From Diphasiastrum complanatum (taxonomy: Eukaryota; Streptophyta; Lycopodiopsida; Lycopodiales; Lycopodiaceae), in contig CM055101.1 of assembly GCA_029204225.1 (NCBI GenBank), positions 64,198,671 to 64,262,670 on the forward strand: a DNA stretch of 64,000 bases, given 5' to 3'. How positions within the stretch are numbered: position 1 is the stretch's first letter; each line of letters opens with the position of its first letter. Of this stretch, positions 11,701 to 20,759 are shown one piece after another. Under the pieces are notes generated by a model. The model was not told where the DNA came from. It saw nothing but the letters and a program-made list of their open reading frames with translations, and made no database searches. The position numbers and the translations under genes were made by a program.

Positions 11701-12455
11701 GCTGGCATTGTCCGTCACCACCGTAACGACATGTTGGGGGCCTATGGACAAGACGGAAGATCTAATGACATCGTACATGAACTCTGCAGATATGACTCTC
11801 CCCCCCCCCTGCTGCAATCCACGGCTCTCAAAAACTGTGTACCCATGCAGCTGGAGACCAAGATGTTGAGGATCGGCCTCCTCCTAACATCAGTCCAGCC
11901 ATCAGACATGATGCTGCATCCATATGTGGCCCAGTGGCGGCGTAGAGGCTCCATCTCTCTAGACAAGGATTCAACCCTATCTCTCAGCATGTGTGTGCGG
12001 ACAACCTCTGAACCAGGGACTCTCCAGCTAGGGCTGACAAACTGTGCAAGGCGGAATGCCCTTCTGAAGGGCTGAGAATCGGTGATGGCAAAATGTAGAT
12101 CCAGCTCGTAAATCAAACTAGCCACGGCCTGTGTGGCCTCTCTGTCCATGTGCGGCTGATGCGCGCTGCGAATGGTCTGCTGCACGAGGGCTCTACCTGG
12201 TGGGCGACGGGTGGTGGACCTCCAGCACGGTGCACCAACCGTGACGGGAATGGACGATGACGCGACAGGCTGGGCACTAGTGGATGCATCGGCTGTAGAC
12301 ATGGAATGGGGAGAGTGGGATGCACTGGCAGGGATGGGTGCAGCAGCATAGGTGGGGTGCACTGGTGGAGGGGCAACATCTGGCATGGGGTACGAAAACT
12401 GCTGGCTGAGGAGGTCATCCGGATGGGAAGGGAAGGAAGAAGGGATCTCATCCAC
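8730..12455 (-). pseudogene. hAT transposase (gene B), type I copy 2
   Basis: Exons on the minus strand are 11165-12455 (proline-rich linker, DUF659), 10735-11079, 10483-10644 (hATC, ERNWSTW) and a long exon 4 from 10376. Introns are GT-AG. Exon 4 has a coiled coil, then an acidic region (SEDEHDEDEPIRVVF) to 9696, a proline-rich stretch with three in-frame stops, and an AT-hook tail (RKRPGRPKG and GKRGRPL) ending at 8730. Lesions: lost N-terminus at 12455, a G-run frame break near 11800, a frameshift in exon 2 near 10838 and a TAG in exon 4 near 10240. The last is shared with the copy at 30553-34448. The proline-rich part may contain unrecognised introns. Confidence 0.85.
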
Positions 12456-14105
12456 ATCCTTCGATTCCTTGCGTCGCCCTTCGCCCACGCAATGCCCTGC
12501 CTTGCGTCTAACTTGCTTCGCCCTGCCTTCGCCCATTTTCAGCGTCTCTCCAACAGTGAACCCTGCTGTTTTTTTCCCAGCAATCCATCCCTCATTTCAT
12601 CTGCAATGGTGCAATCCGACCTTTCTGGTCTGTGGGCGAGGTAAACATTGTCGGGCGGGTTGCCGACAAGGCCAACAAGACCGGTCAGAAGATCGTGTGC
12701 TGCCGATACTGTCTCGTCGAGTTTGCTGCATCCCTCACTCGCCTTAAAGGCCATCTGCTCGGTGCACGCGCCAAAAATGGTGCCACCTTGAGTGCTGCCC
12801 CTTGTGGCAGCATGACCGTCCCCGACAGGCAGCGACTACTGGACACCTACGGGCCGCGGCTCGTGGCAGGGGAGAACACCTTTTCGGAGGGCATTCTCCG
12901 ATTTTGCACCGCTCCTTATGTGGCTGACCCAGAGTTGCTACCCGTTTGGCTGGCATGCACGAGGAGAGGGAGTGCACCCTCCTCCAGTCCCTTTGCCCCT
13001 CATCCCCCTCAGACAGTTCTGCCTCACGCGCCCCCATCTGCTCAGATTCCGGTGGATCCCGTCCCATCGCGTCCGCCAGTTGCCACTGCAGTTCCACCAC
13101 CACCCACTGTTGCTCGCACTCCCCCAGTCTACGACTTATTCATGGACTCTCCGCCACCCGAGCAAGCCCAGGATGCTACTGCTGGGGCCTTCGAGGATGT
13201 GGAAGAGATCCCTTCTTCCTTCCCTTCCCATCCGGATGACCTCCTCAGCCAACAGTTTTCGTACCCCATGCCAGATGTTGCCCCTCCACCAGTGCACCCC
13301 ACCTATGCTGCTGCACCCATCCCTGCCAGTGCATCCCACTCTCCCCATTCCACGTCTATAGCCGATGCATCCACCAGCGCCCACCCTGTCACGTCATCGT
13401 CCATTCCCGTCACGGTTGGTGCGCCGTGCTGGAGGTCCACCACCCGTCGCCCACCAGGGAGAGCCCTCGTGCAGCAGACCATTCGCGGCGCGCATCAGCC
13501 GCACATGGACAGAGAGGCCACACAGGCCGTGGCCAGTCTGGTTTACGAGCTGAACCTGCCCTTTGCCATCACCAACTCTGAGCCCTTCAGAAAGGCCTTC
13601 CGCCTTGCACAATCTGTCAGCCCTAGCTGGAGAGTCCCTAGTTCAGAGGTTGTCCGCACACACATGCTGAGGGATAGGGTTGAGTCCTTGTCTAGAGAGA
13701 TGGAGCCTCTGCGTCGGCACTGGGCCACTTACGGTTGCAGCATCATGTCCGATGGCTGGACTGATGTCAGGAGGAGGCCGATCCTCAACATACTAGTCTC
13801 CAGTTGCATGGGCACACAGTTTTTGAGGGCAGTGGATTGCAGCGGGGGGGGAGAGTCATATCTACAGGGTTCATGTTTGATGTCATCAGGTCTTCCATCC
13901 TAGCCATAGGCCCACAGCATGTCGTCACGGTGGTGACGGACAATGCCACGAATTGCATTCAGATGGGTGTACTGCTACAGGCCGAGTTCCCTCATATTGT
14001 TCATGCCCCCTCTGCAGCGCACAGCATAGACCTTCTGATGGGGGACATTGGAGCACTTCCTTTGGTTAGAGCCATCGTCCGGGAGGCCCTCTTCCTGGTG
14101 ACTAT
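12456..14105 (+). pseudogene. hAT transposase (gene B), type I copy 4, 3' truncated
   Basis: The leader begins at 12456, head to head with copy 2. The start at 12606 gives MVQSDLSGLW, then one base is missing near 12636 compared with the copy at 16586 and the frame shifts. The BED-type finger CRYCLVEFAASLTRLKGHL, the proline-rich linker and DUF659 (MSDGWTDVRRRPILN) follow. A second frame break lies in the G-run at 13843-13850, after which VVTDNATNC is read. Homology stops at 14105, inside a sequence that forms a perfect palindrome in copy 1. No terminus or introns remain. Confidence 0.85.
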
Positions 14106-14376
14106 TTTCCCTCCACATTTTGCCTCCCTTTACTTTTGAATTCCTATTTTAGGGTTCATTGGTAGGGTATTTATAGGGGAATTTGTACACTCATTTTTCA
14201 GATTATTGATTGGTATTGCTTGGGCTCTTCGTGGGAGAACCTATTGTCTTGTCTATTGCTTGTAGGGCTTTAGTCTATTGTTGTCTTTTATGCTTCATTG
14301 ATTCAACACCTGAGATTTTGATCATAACTGCATATGGACTGACTATGCTACTAGCCTATACACGGTCCCTACCGAC
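14106..14376. other. Unassigned spacer
   Basis: This is A/T-rich sequence between the broken transposase and a LINE fragment. No feature was recognised. Confidence 0.4.
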
Positions 14377-14718
14377 TCACCTATTTCCATATCTCCAAGG
14401 CCATCTGAGTTCTCCTTCACATCTGACATGGTACTCACAGCCATTAAGAAGATGAAATCCCATAAGGCCAGAGATATCGAAGACCTTGAATCTGAACTCC
14501 TTTCCCATGCCTCCGACATACTCGCCCCCACTATAGCCACCCTTCTTAAGTCCGCAGTTGTTTCTGGTTTCCCATCCTCCTAGTGCACTAACATTATCCA
14601 CCCCATCCATAAGAATGGTGACCAGATGGTCGAACACTGTATTCAGACCATTTTACATATTATATTCAGTGTTGGACGTATTCTATTCACTGCACAATCT
14701 GTATTTGTCAACTTGTAA
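14377..14718 (+). pseudogene. Non-LTR (LINE) reverse transcriptase fragment
   Basis: The frame reads AIKKMKSHKARDIEDLESEL, then LAPTIATLLKSAVVSGFPSS, then NIIHPIHKNGD. This is the N-terminal part of a plant LINE reverse transcriptase (families show the pattern AIKKMKSxKAxGxDxL and PLHKxGD). One TAG lies in frame at 14581-14583, and the catalytic palm with the FADD/YADD motif is not present. It is an isolated, truncated relic. Confidence 0.75.
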
Positions 14719-15060
14719 TTGTGATGTTCTACTTGCAGTTTTACTTCAAATGGTGTGTGCGTGTTTTCAATTAGTTTTCACTACAGAGATCGAGAGCATA
14801 TGCAGAACATAGAAATACCCCCTGATAGCATTTCATAAACACATACATCAGATTGCAATACACAAGGCACGCATTGCACAAAAAACACACCGTACAATAA
14901 TTCATCAGATGTATGAAAATAACAATACGTATTCCCACCACATACGACTGGGGCTGTTTTTTACACTATGCTAGACACTAAATGCTGCCTCATCTACTGA
15001 TGAACATTACATAACAACAGTCAGCCACATACGGCTAGACCCCATCTATGCTAAACATTC

Positions 15061-15426
15061 CTATGGATCCTCCACTGACTCCTCGCCCTCGTCAAGAGAA
15101 TTGTTATGTCGCTCTCGCTCTGCCTCCCGGTTACCCCGAGCTGCCTCCTGGCCAGCCCGACGTCTGGCCGCCCTTTCCCTGACCATGATGAGCTGCCGTC
15201 GTGTGAAGTTCATTCCGATCTGCTCATCCAGATCCAGCTCGACAGCGGGAGCAGGGGCCACAGCGGGGGCGGGGATCTGCAGCTCTGGGTGTCTCTCCCG
15301 AGTTTGTCGCAGCATCTCTGCAATGTCTGCCTCTTGCTTCCGATGCCTTTCGTTGTGCCTTCGGACATCTTCCTCGAGCTTCCTCCTGGCTTCGCCCTCA
15401 GGCCTTGGTGGTATGCGCTCTGCCAT
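15061..15426 (-). CDS. Gene A: 121-residue charged accessory protein, intact
   Basis: This is a full-length, uninterrupted copy starting MAERIPPRPEGEARRKLEED. It differs from the copy at 7145-7510 mainly in the hinge (ELQIPAPAVAPAPAV) and tail. The conserved helix RRHNERHRKQEADIAEMLRQ and the basic block TRRQLIMVRERAARRRAG are unchanged. No start codon lies further upstream in frame, which supports the chosen start. Its own transposase partner is gone, so the open frame here is notable. Confidence 0.7.
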   Translation of the reverse strand: MAERIPPRPEGEARRKLEEDVRRHNERHRKQEADIAEMLRQTRERHPELQIPAPAVAPAPAVELDLDEQIGMNFTRRQLIMVRERAARRRAGQEAARGNREAERERHNNSLDEGEESVEDP

Positions 15427-16042
15427 CTCACGACACCTTGTTTCTCGAACTGGCTCTCAATGGCTCTCACAATAACTCTCACAATGCCTCTCACAGCCTC
15501 TCTCTCACAGCCTCTCACTGGCTCTCACAGCCTCACGAGTGCCTATTTAACCCCACAGCCTGTTCCCCCATGTGCAGTTGTTGATGATCCCTCCATGTGC
15601 CCTTGTACCTGTCCCCATTAATTGTGATGTGCCAATGTACCTGCTCCATGTACCTGTACTACATGCTGCACTCCGATTGGGTCCGTGGTCTGCTCCCCCA
15701 CAGTGCCCATGTGACGGTGTACCTGTCCGGATTTGTCCCATGTGCCTCTGTACCTGCCCCCATGTGATGCTCCCCCCCTGTGTTGGTCTCACATTGGACC
15801 CATGGTCTACTCACCCACAGTGCCCATGTGCTTCTGTACTTGCCCCCATGTGATGCTAACCCCCTGTGTTGGTCTCCCATTGGCCCCTCGGTCTGCTCAC
15901 CCGCAATGCCCATGTGCCACTGCACCAGTCCCCTGCATCATGTACTGTACCCTCTTTTTTTACACCCAGAACCCCTTTTTTTTTACTTTTTTTTGTCCTT
16001 TTTTGGTAGTTAATATGCAAAAAAAAATTATTAAAAAAATTA

Positions 16043-16044
<2 letters not shown>
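15427..16044 (-). promoter_or_regulatory. Gene A upstream region with tandem promoter repeats
   Basis: On the minus strand the order is terminus, A/T-rich spacer, about three diverged copies of an 85-90 bp GC-rich unit (15680-15935, marked by GCCCATGTG and CCCATTGGCCC), a TTAAATAGG TATA-like box near 15543-15551, and a CTCTCAC-rich leader. The copies at 6585 and 29101 have about one such unit, and the copy at 19100 has about two. Confidence 0.5.

Positions 16045-16098
<54 letters not shown>
16045..16098. repeat. (AT)n microsatellite
   Basis: A pure AT run of about 54 bp lies between the gene A promoter and its GGTACC palindrome array. Confidence 0.95.
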
Positions 16099-16104
<6 letters not shown>

Positions 16105-16181
16105 TGGTACCGCCCTGGTACCGCGGGTCTGAGGGCGGTACCATACCGGCGGTACCATACCAGCGGTACCACGGGGTACTA

Positions 16182-16217
<36 letters not shown>

Positions 16218-16310
16218 TAGATCCCGCGATACTGGGTACCGCGGATCCCGATACCGCGGGACCATACTGGTACCGCGGTACCATGATGGTGCCGTGGTAC
16301 CACAATAAAA
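16099..16310. repeat. Two back-to-back GGTACC palindrome arrays across a TA tract
   Basis: Left of the TA tract (16184-16215) is the gene A-side terminus ending CTATG. Right of it is the gene B-side terminus starting CATAG. Both sides are packed with GGTACC, often extended to GGTACCGCGG. The arrangement marks the ends of two neighbouring elements. Confidence 0.8.
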
Positions 16311-16585
16311 TAATATTTTTATTATTTGATATTTTTTTAAATTTTTTTTACCTAAACCTACCCGCCCCCCTCGCATTTCCTCTGAAATTTTTTTGCGCCC
16401 TCTCCGCCCTGCCATCGCTGCTGGTTTTTCTTGCCTGCCTTTGATTCCTTGCGTCGCCCATCGCCCACGCAACGCCCTGCCTTGCATCTGATTTCCTTTG
16501 CCCTGCATTCGCCCATTTTCAGCGTCTCTCCAACAGTGAACCCTGCTGTTTTTTTTCCAGCAATCCATCCCTCATTTCATCTGCA

Positions 16586-18170
16586 ATGGTGCAATCCGAC
16601 CTTTCCGGTCTGTGGGACGAGGTAGACATTGTCAGGCGGGTTGCCGACAAGGCCAACGAGATCGGTCAGAAGATCATGCGCTGCCGATACTGTCTCGTCG
16701 AGTTTGCTGCATCCCTCACTCGCCTTAAAGGCCATCTGCTCGGTGCATGCGCCAAAAATGGTGCCACCTTGAATGCTGTCCCTTGTGGCAGCATGACCGT
16801 CCCCGACAGGCAGCGACTACTGGACACCTACGGGCCGCGGCTCGTGGCAGGGGAGAACACCATTTCGGAGGGCGTTCTCCGATTTTGCACCGCTCCTTAT
16901 GTGACTAACCCAGAGTTGTTGCCTGCTTGGCTGGCACGCACGAGGAGAGGGAGTGCATCCTCCTCCGGTCCCTTTGCCCCTCAGACAATTCTGCCTCACG
17001 CACCCCCATCTGCTCAGATTCCGGTGGATCCCGTCCCATCGCGTCCGACAATTGCCACTGCGGTTCCACCACCACCCATTGTTGCTCGCACTCCACCAGT
17101 CTACGACTTTCTCATGGACTCTCCGCCACCCGAGCAAGCCCAGGATGGTACTGGGCTGGCCTTCGAGGATGTGGAAGAGATCCCTTCTTCCTTCCCTTCC
17201 CATCCGGATGACCTCCTCAGCCAGCAGTTTTCGTACCCCATGCCAGATGTTGCCCCTCCAACAGTGCACCCCACCTATGCTGCTGCACCCATCCCTGCCA
17301 GTGCATCCCACTCTCCCCATTCCACGTCTACAGCCGATGCATCCACCAGCGCCCACCCTGTCGCGTCATCGTCCATTCCCGTCACGGTTGGTGCGCCGTG
17401 CTGGAGGTCCACCACCCGTCGCCCACCAGGGAGAGCCCTCGTGCAGCAGACCATTCGCGGCGCGCATCAGCCGCACATGGACAGAGAGGCCACACAGGCC
17501 GTGGCCAGTCTGGTTTACGAGCTGAACCTGCCCTTTGCCATCACTGACTCTGAGCCCTTCAAAAGGGCCTTCCGCCTTGCACAGTCTGTCAGCCCTAGCT
17601 GGAGAGTCCCTAGTTCAGAGGTTGTCCGCACACACATGCTGAGGGATAGGGTCGAGTCCTTGTCTAGAGAGATGGAGCCTCTGCGTCGGCACTGGGCCAC
17701 TTACGGTTGCAGCATCATGTCCGATGGCTGGACTGATGTCAGGAGGAGGCCGATCCTCAACATACTGGTCTCCAGCTGCATGGGCACACAGTTTTTGAGG
17801 GCAGTGGATTGCAGCGGGGGGGGAGAGTCATATCTACAGAGTTCATGTTTGATGTCATCAGGTCTTCCATCCTAGCCATAGGCCCACAGCATGTCGTCAC
17901 GGTGGTGACGGACAATGCCACGAACTGCATTCAGATGGGTGTACTGCTAGAGGCCGAGATTATACAGGTGCAGGGCACACGCCACGGGCAGGGGTCACAG
18001 GTGCATCACGTGGCAGAGGTGGGACACATGGCACAGGTTATACCGGCAGACAGGCAGGGCACACAGGGGGGGGCAATGGCATACCTACCTATGTCGACAT
18101 GATGGAGGAGGCTCTTGATAGAGGGCAGAGTGGTTTGGATGCCGGTCCCGCAGATGTTTGGATGCGTGAA
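16586..18170 (+). pseudogene. hAT transposase (gene B), type I copy 5, internally deleted
   Basis: The start at 16586 gives MVQSDLSGLWDEVDIVRRVA. This is the best N-terminal half in the window: BED-type finger with CRYCLVEF and HLLGAC, an invariant block with LLDTYGPRLVAGE, a long proline/serine-rich linker, then DUF659 with EVVRTHMLRDRVESLSREME and MSDGWTDVRRRP. The frame breaks in an eight-G run at 17816-17823; the next frame reads VVTDNATNCIQMGVLLEAE. At about 17958 the sequence jumps to the acidic-tail exon (QGTRHGQGSQ region, other frame). The hAT core, hATC and AT-hooks are absent, so the product could not transpose by itself. Confidence 0.9.
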
Positions 18171-18529
18171 TTCTATGTGCGTGTCTGAATCCTATTTTCA
18201 TTTAATTTCGTTTGAAGTGAATGCTAGCTTCACATATATGCACCTACATCATGAGCACAGCAATCACCCCTACACCCCAAATGACATTTCATAAACACAT
18301 GTAATACATCTGCATTTAAAAAAATTACAGACATTGCATCTTACATGACCAGGCTCGCGTTGCACAAAAAACAACTATGTATATATTCAACCGTTGTATC
18401 AGGATAACATCACATATACTGTCATTTTTTTAAGCAGCCATCTAGTTATTTGCTGCACCATAAACTGCCGAAAACTACATAGCAACAGTCCGCCACATAC
18501 GGCTGGACCTCATCTATTCTAAACATCCC
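18171..18529 (-). other. 3' flank of gene A
   Basis: This is the standard gene A 3' block on the minus strand, including the AGTCCGCCACATACGGCTGG segment. No reading frame was recognised. Confidence 0.6.
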
Positions 18530-18895
18530 TCACTGATCCTCCACCGACTCCTCGCCCTCGTCTGGTGCATTGTTTTGTCGCTCTTGCTCTGCCTCCCAGT
18601 TAGCCCGAGCTGCCTCCTGGTTAGCCCGACGTCTGGCCGCCCTTTCCCTGACCATGATGAGCTGCCGTCGTGTGAAATTCATTCCGATCTGCTCATCCAG
18701 ATCCAGCTCGACAGCGGGGACAGGATCCACAGCGGGGGCGGGTGGCTCTGGTTCCGGATTTCTCTGTCGAGTCTATCGCAGCATCTCTCGGATATCTGCC
18801 TCTTGCTTCCGATGCCTCTCGTTGTGCCTTCGGATATCTTCCTCAAGCTTCCTCCTGGCTTCGCCCTCGGGCTTCGGTGGTATGCGCTCTGCCAT
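18530..18895 (-). pseudogene. Gene A with one premature stop
   Basis: The frame runs from MAERIPPKPEGEARRK to ESVEDQ with a single TAG near 18772, where other copies have CAG (ADIREMLR then stop, then TRQRNPEP). Otherwise it is full length. The TAG is a plain C-to-T change. Confidence 0.85.
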
Positions 18896-19521
18896 CTCGA
18901 TCGACCTTCTCCTCACAGCACCCTGGTCCTTGAACACCCTCTCACAGCACCCTGGCTCTCAAACAGCCTCTCACAGCCTGTCACCGGCTCTCGCTTGCTC
19001 TCTCACTGTCTATCACCAGCCCTCTCACAGCCTCTGAAAATGGCAACCACAATGGCATTGTGAGTGCCTATTTATCCCCACAGCCTGATCGGCCATGTGG
19101 ATCCCCATCATCCCTCCATGTGCCTCTGTACCTACCCCCATGTGATGCTCCCCCCTGTGTTGGTCTCCCATTGGGCCCATGGTCTGCTCACCCACAATGC
19201 CCATGTGCCTCTGTACTTGCCCCCATGTGATGCTAGCCCCCTATGTTGGTCTCCCATTGGCCCCTCGGTCTGCTCACTCGCAGTGCCCATGTGCCACTGC
19301 AACAGTCCCCTGCATCATGTACTGTACCCTCTTTTTTTACACCCAGAACTCCCTTTTTTACTTTTTTTTGTCCTTTTTTGGTAGTTAATATGCAAAAAAA
19401 ATTACTAAAAATATATTAAAAAATTAAAAAAAATATTAAAAATGGTACCGCCCTGGTACCGCGGATCCCAGGGCGGTACCGTACCGGCGGTACCATACCA
19501 GCGGTACCAGAGGGTACTATG
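18896..19521 (-). promoter_or_regulatory. Gene A upstream region and terminus
   Basis: This has the same layout as other gene A promoters, with about two copies of the 85-90 bp unit (19110-19290), then poly-T, then GGTACC palindromes from 19444 to 19510 and CTATG at the end. Confidence 0.5.
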
Positions 19522-19535
19522 AAATATATATATTT

Positions 19536-20348
19536 CATAGTGGCACATGGTACCGCCATTATGGTACCGCGGTACCATAATGGTGGTACCGCCATTATGG
19601 TGCCGCCCAAAAATTCGCGGTACCAAGGCGGCACCATTTTTTAATTCTTTTTTTTTTTAAAAAAAATAATTTTTTTTTTTTTAAATTTAGTGGGCAATAT
19701 GGGTATCAGCTTGAAGCTCTTGACGAGAGCAGTGCATTTATGCAGGTTGCCGGTGCTTTCAGCTACAAATTGTGTTAGACAACTAAATAATGCACCTCTC
19801 AGTTTAGTAGTCACTAGTTAACCGTGAGCTCAGATCTGTAAGGCCCCCGTTATGAGGAGAAGCCATTACTGAGCACGGTTGTTAGTATAGGGTCTACTGT
19901 GAGACCATGATGGTTATGAGATGGCTAGATTACAGTTTCTATATAGCAGCAAGTCTTGGGGGGTTCGGGGGGCGGTAGGACCCCGAGAAACAGGGGGTCC
20001 GGGGGGCAGTAGCCCCCCGACAGTGGGTTTGGGGGGCAGAGCCCCGCCCGACGGTACGACCTCTTCATGATTTGGGGTTTGACTCCCTGAGCAAAAACAC
20101 ACTTTTTGGTGTTTTGCATCCCCTTGGTCCTTTGGCTATTCGCTCTCGTCAGAACTAGCAACCTGTATAAATGCACTACTCTCGTCAATAGCTTCAAGCT
20201 GATACCCATATTGCCCACTTGATTTTATTTTATTTTTTTAAAAAATTAAAATAAATATTAAAAAAAATATATTATATATTATGGTACCGCGGATCAGTAT
20301 GGATCCGCGGTACCGGGATCCGCGGATCCTGGTACCGCTGGATCTATG
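19536..20348. mobile_element. Short non-autonomous type I element carrying a nested insertion
   Basis: It starts CATAGTGGCAC, with a gene A-side style palindrome array to about 19640. It ends CTATG at 20348 with a gene B-side style GGTACC/GGATCC array. The outside 8-mers are ATATATTT and ATATATAT. No gene remains. The element at 19689-20219 sits in its middle. Confidence 0.65.
19689..20219. mobile_element. 531-bp element with about 62-bp terminal inverted repeats
   Basis: The left end AGTGGGCAATATGGGTATCA is matched in inverse at the right end, and the match continues for about 62 bp with a few differences. The long terminal repeats suggest a Mutator-like or similar MITE. A 9-bp target duplication is not convincing. 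The interior has long G/C homopolymer runs and a TATATAG motif, homologous in reverse orientation to the repeat at 5976-6584. No coding potential. Confidence 0.75.
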
Positions 20349-20380
20349 ATATATATATATATATATATATATATAGATAT

Positions 20381-20417
<37 letters not shown>

Positions 20418-20432
20418 TATATATATATATCT
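20349..20432. repeat. (TA)n tract with GATA variants
   Basis: TA dinucleotides with a few G substitutions follow the CTATG terminus. Confidence 0.9.
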
Positions 20433-20657
20433 AAGGAAGCGGGACCCGAACGCGCGTCTGCGTCCGTGTCTGGTTTTTTTTTTTTCTTTTTTTTTAAATT
20501 TAGACTAAAAAAATTTTTTAAAAGAAAACATGAAGCCACGGGTGCGTCCGGCGGTACGGACACGTCCTTTTTTAATTTTTTTTAATTTAAAAAAAAAAAA
20601 CAATTGGGCACGTCCGACCCCTCGTCCGGGGGTCGGACACGTCCGGGCCCGGACCCT
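20433..20657 (-). mobile_element. Type II terminal fragment
   Basis: The right edge reads GGGCCCGGACCCTCATG, a type II terminus in reverse. Several GGACGTGTCC/GGACACGTCC-like palindromes and poly-T/poly-A runs lie inside. A 14-bp direct repeat, ATCTAAGGAAGCGG, lies at its left edge and just beyond its right edge. Confidence 0.5.
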
Positions 20658-20759
20658 CATGATCTATCTAAGGAAGCGGATGGCGGACGCGGACGCGTCC
20701 GCGTCCGCACGCGTCCAATTTTTTTCAAATTTTTTTTTTGAAAAAAAAAAATACAGGCA

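Larger units (their letters stand above)
6585..12455. mobile_element. Two-gene hAT-type element, type I, right end lost
   Basis: The left terminus is CATAGTGGCC, followed by GGTACC palindromes to 6692. Gene A (plus) and a partial tandem copy of it come next, then gene B (minus) in convergent orientation. At 12455 gene B is cut inside its N-terminal half and joined head to head with a plus-strand copy, so the right terminus is missing. The layout matches the complete copy at 29101-34886, and most of the sequence is nearly identical to it. Confidence 0.75.
14815..16183 (-). mobile_element. Gene A half of a type I element
   Basis: The segment runs from the gene A 3' flank (about 14815) through gene A and its promoter to a terminus ending CTATG at 16183, inside a TA tract. 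The gene B half is missing; the LINE fragment and spacer take its place. The terminus carries GGTACC palindromes from 16107 to 16170. Confidence 0.7.
16216..19521. mobile_element. Type I element with large internal deletion
   Basis: Both termini are present: CATAG at 16216 and CTATG ending 19521. The 8 bp outside are ATATATAT and AAATATAT. Inside are gene B (plus) and gene A (minus), convergent as in the full copy, but gene B jumps at 17958 from DUF659 straight into the acidic tail. At 3.3 kb it is a deletion derivative of the 5.8 kb form. Confidence 0.85.

Noticed and set aside
11786-11825. Intron at the G-run of the transposase
   Set aside because: An AG acceptor-like CTGCAG follows, but no GT donor restores the frame in all copies and there is no pyrimidine tract; slippage fits better.
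16181-16444. Divergent promoter between gene A (minus) and gene B (plus) at the TA tract
   Set aside because: At first the two genes looked divergent with a shared centre. The convergent order inside 29101-34886 and 6585-12455 shows that the TA tract separates two elements and their termini.
19689-20219. Helitron or CACTA assignment
   Set aside because: Long perfect-style inverted ends exclude a Helitron, and the ends do not start CACTA/G. A target duplication could not be shown, so the superfamily stays open.
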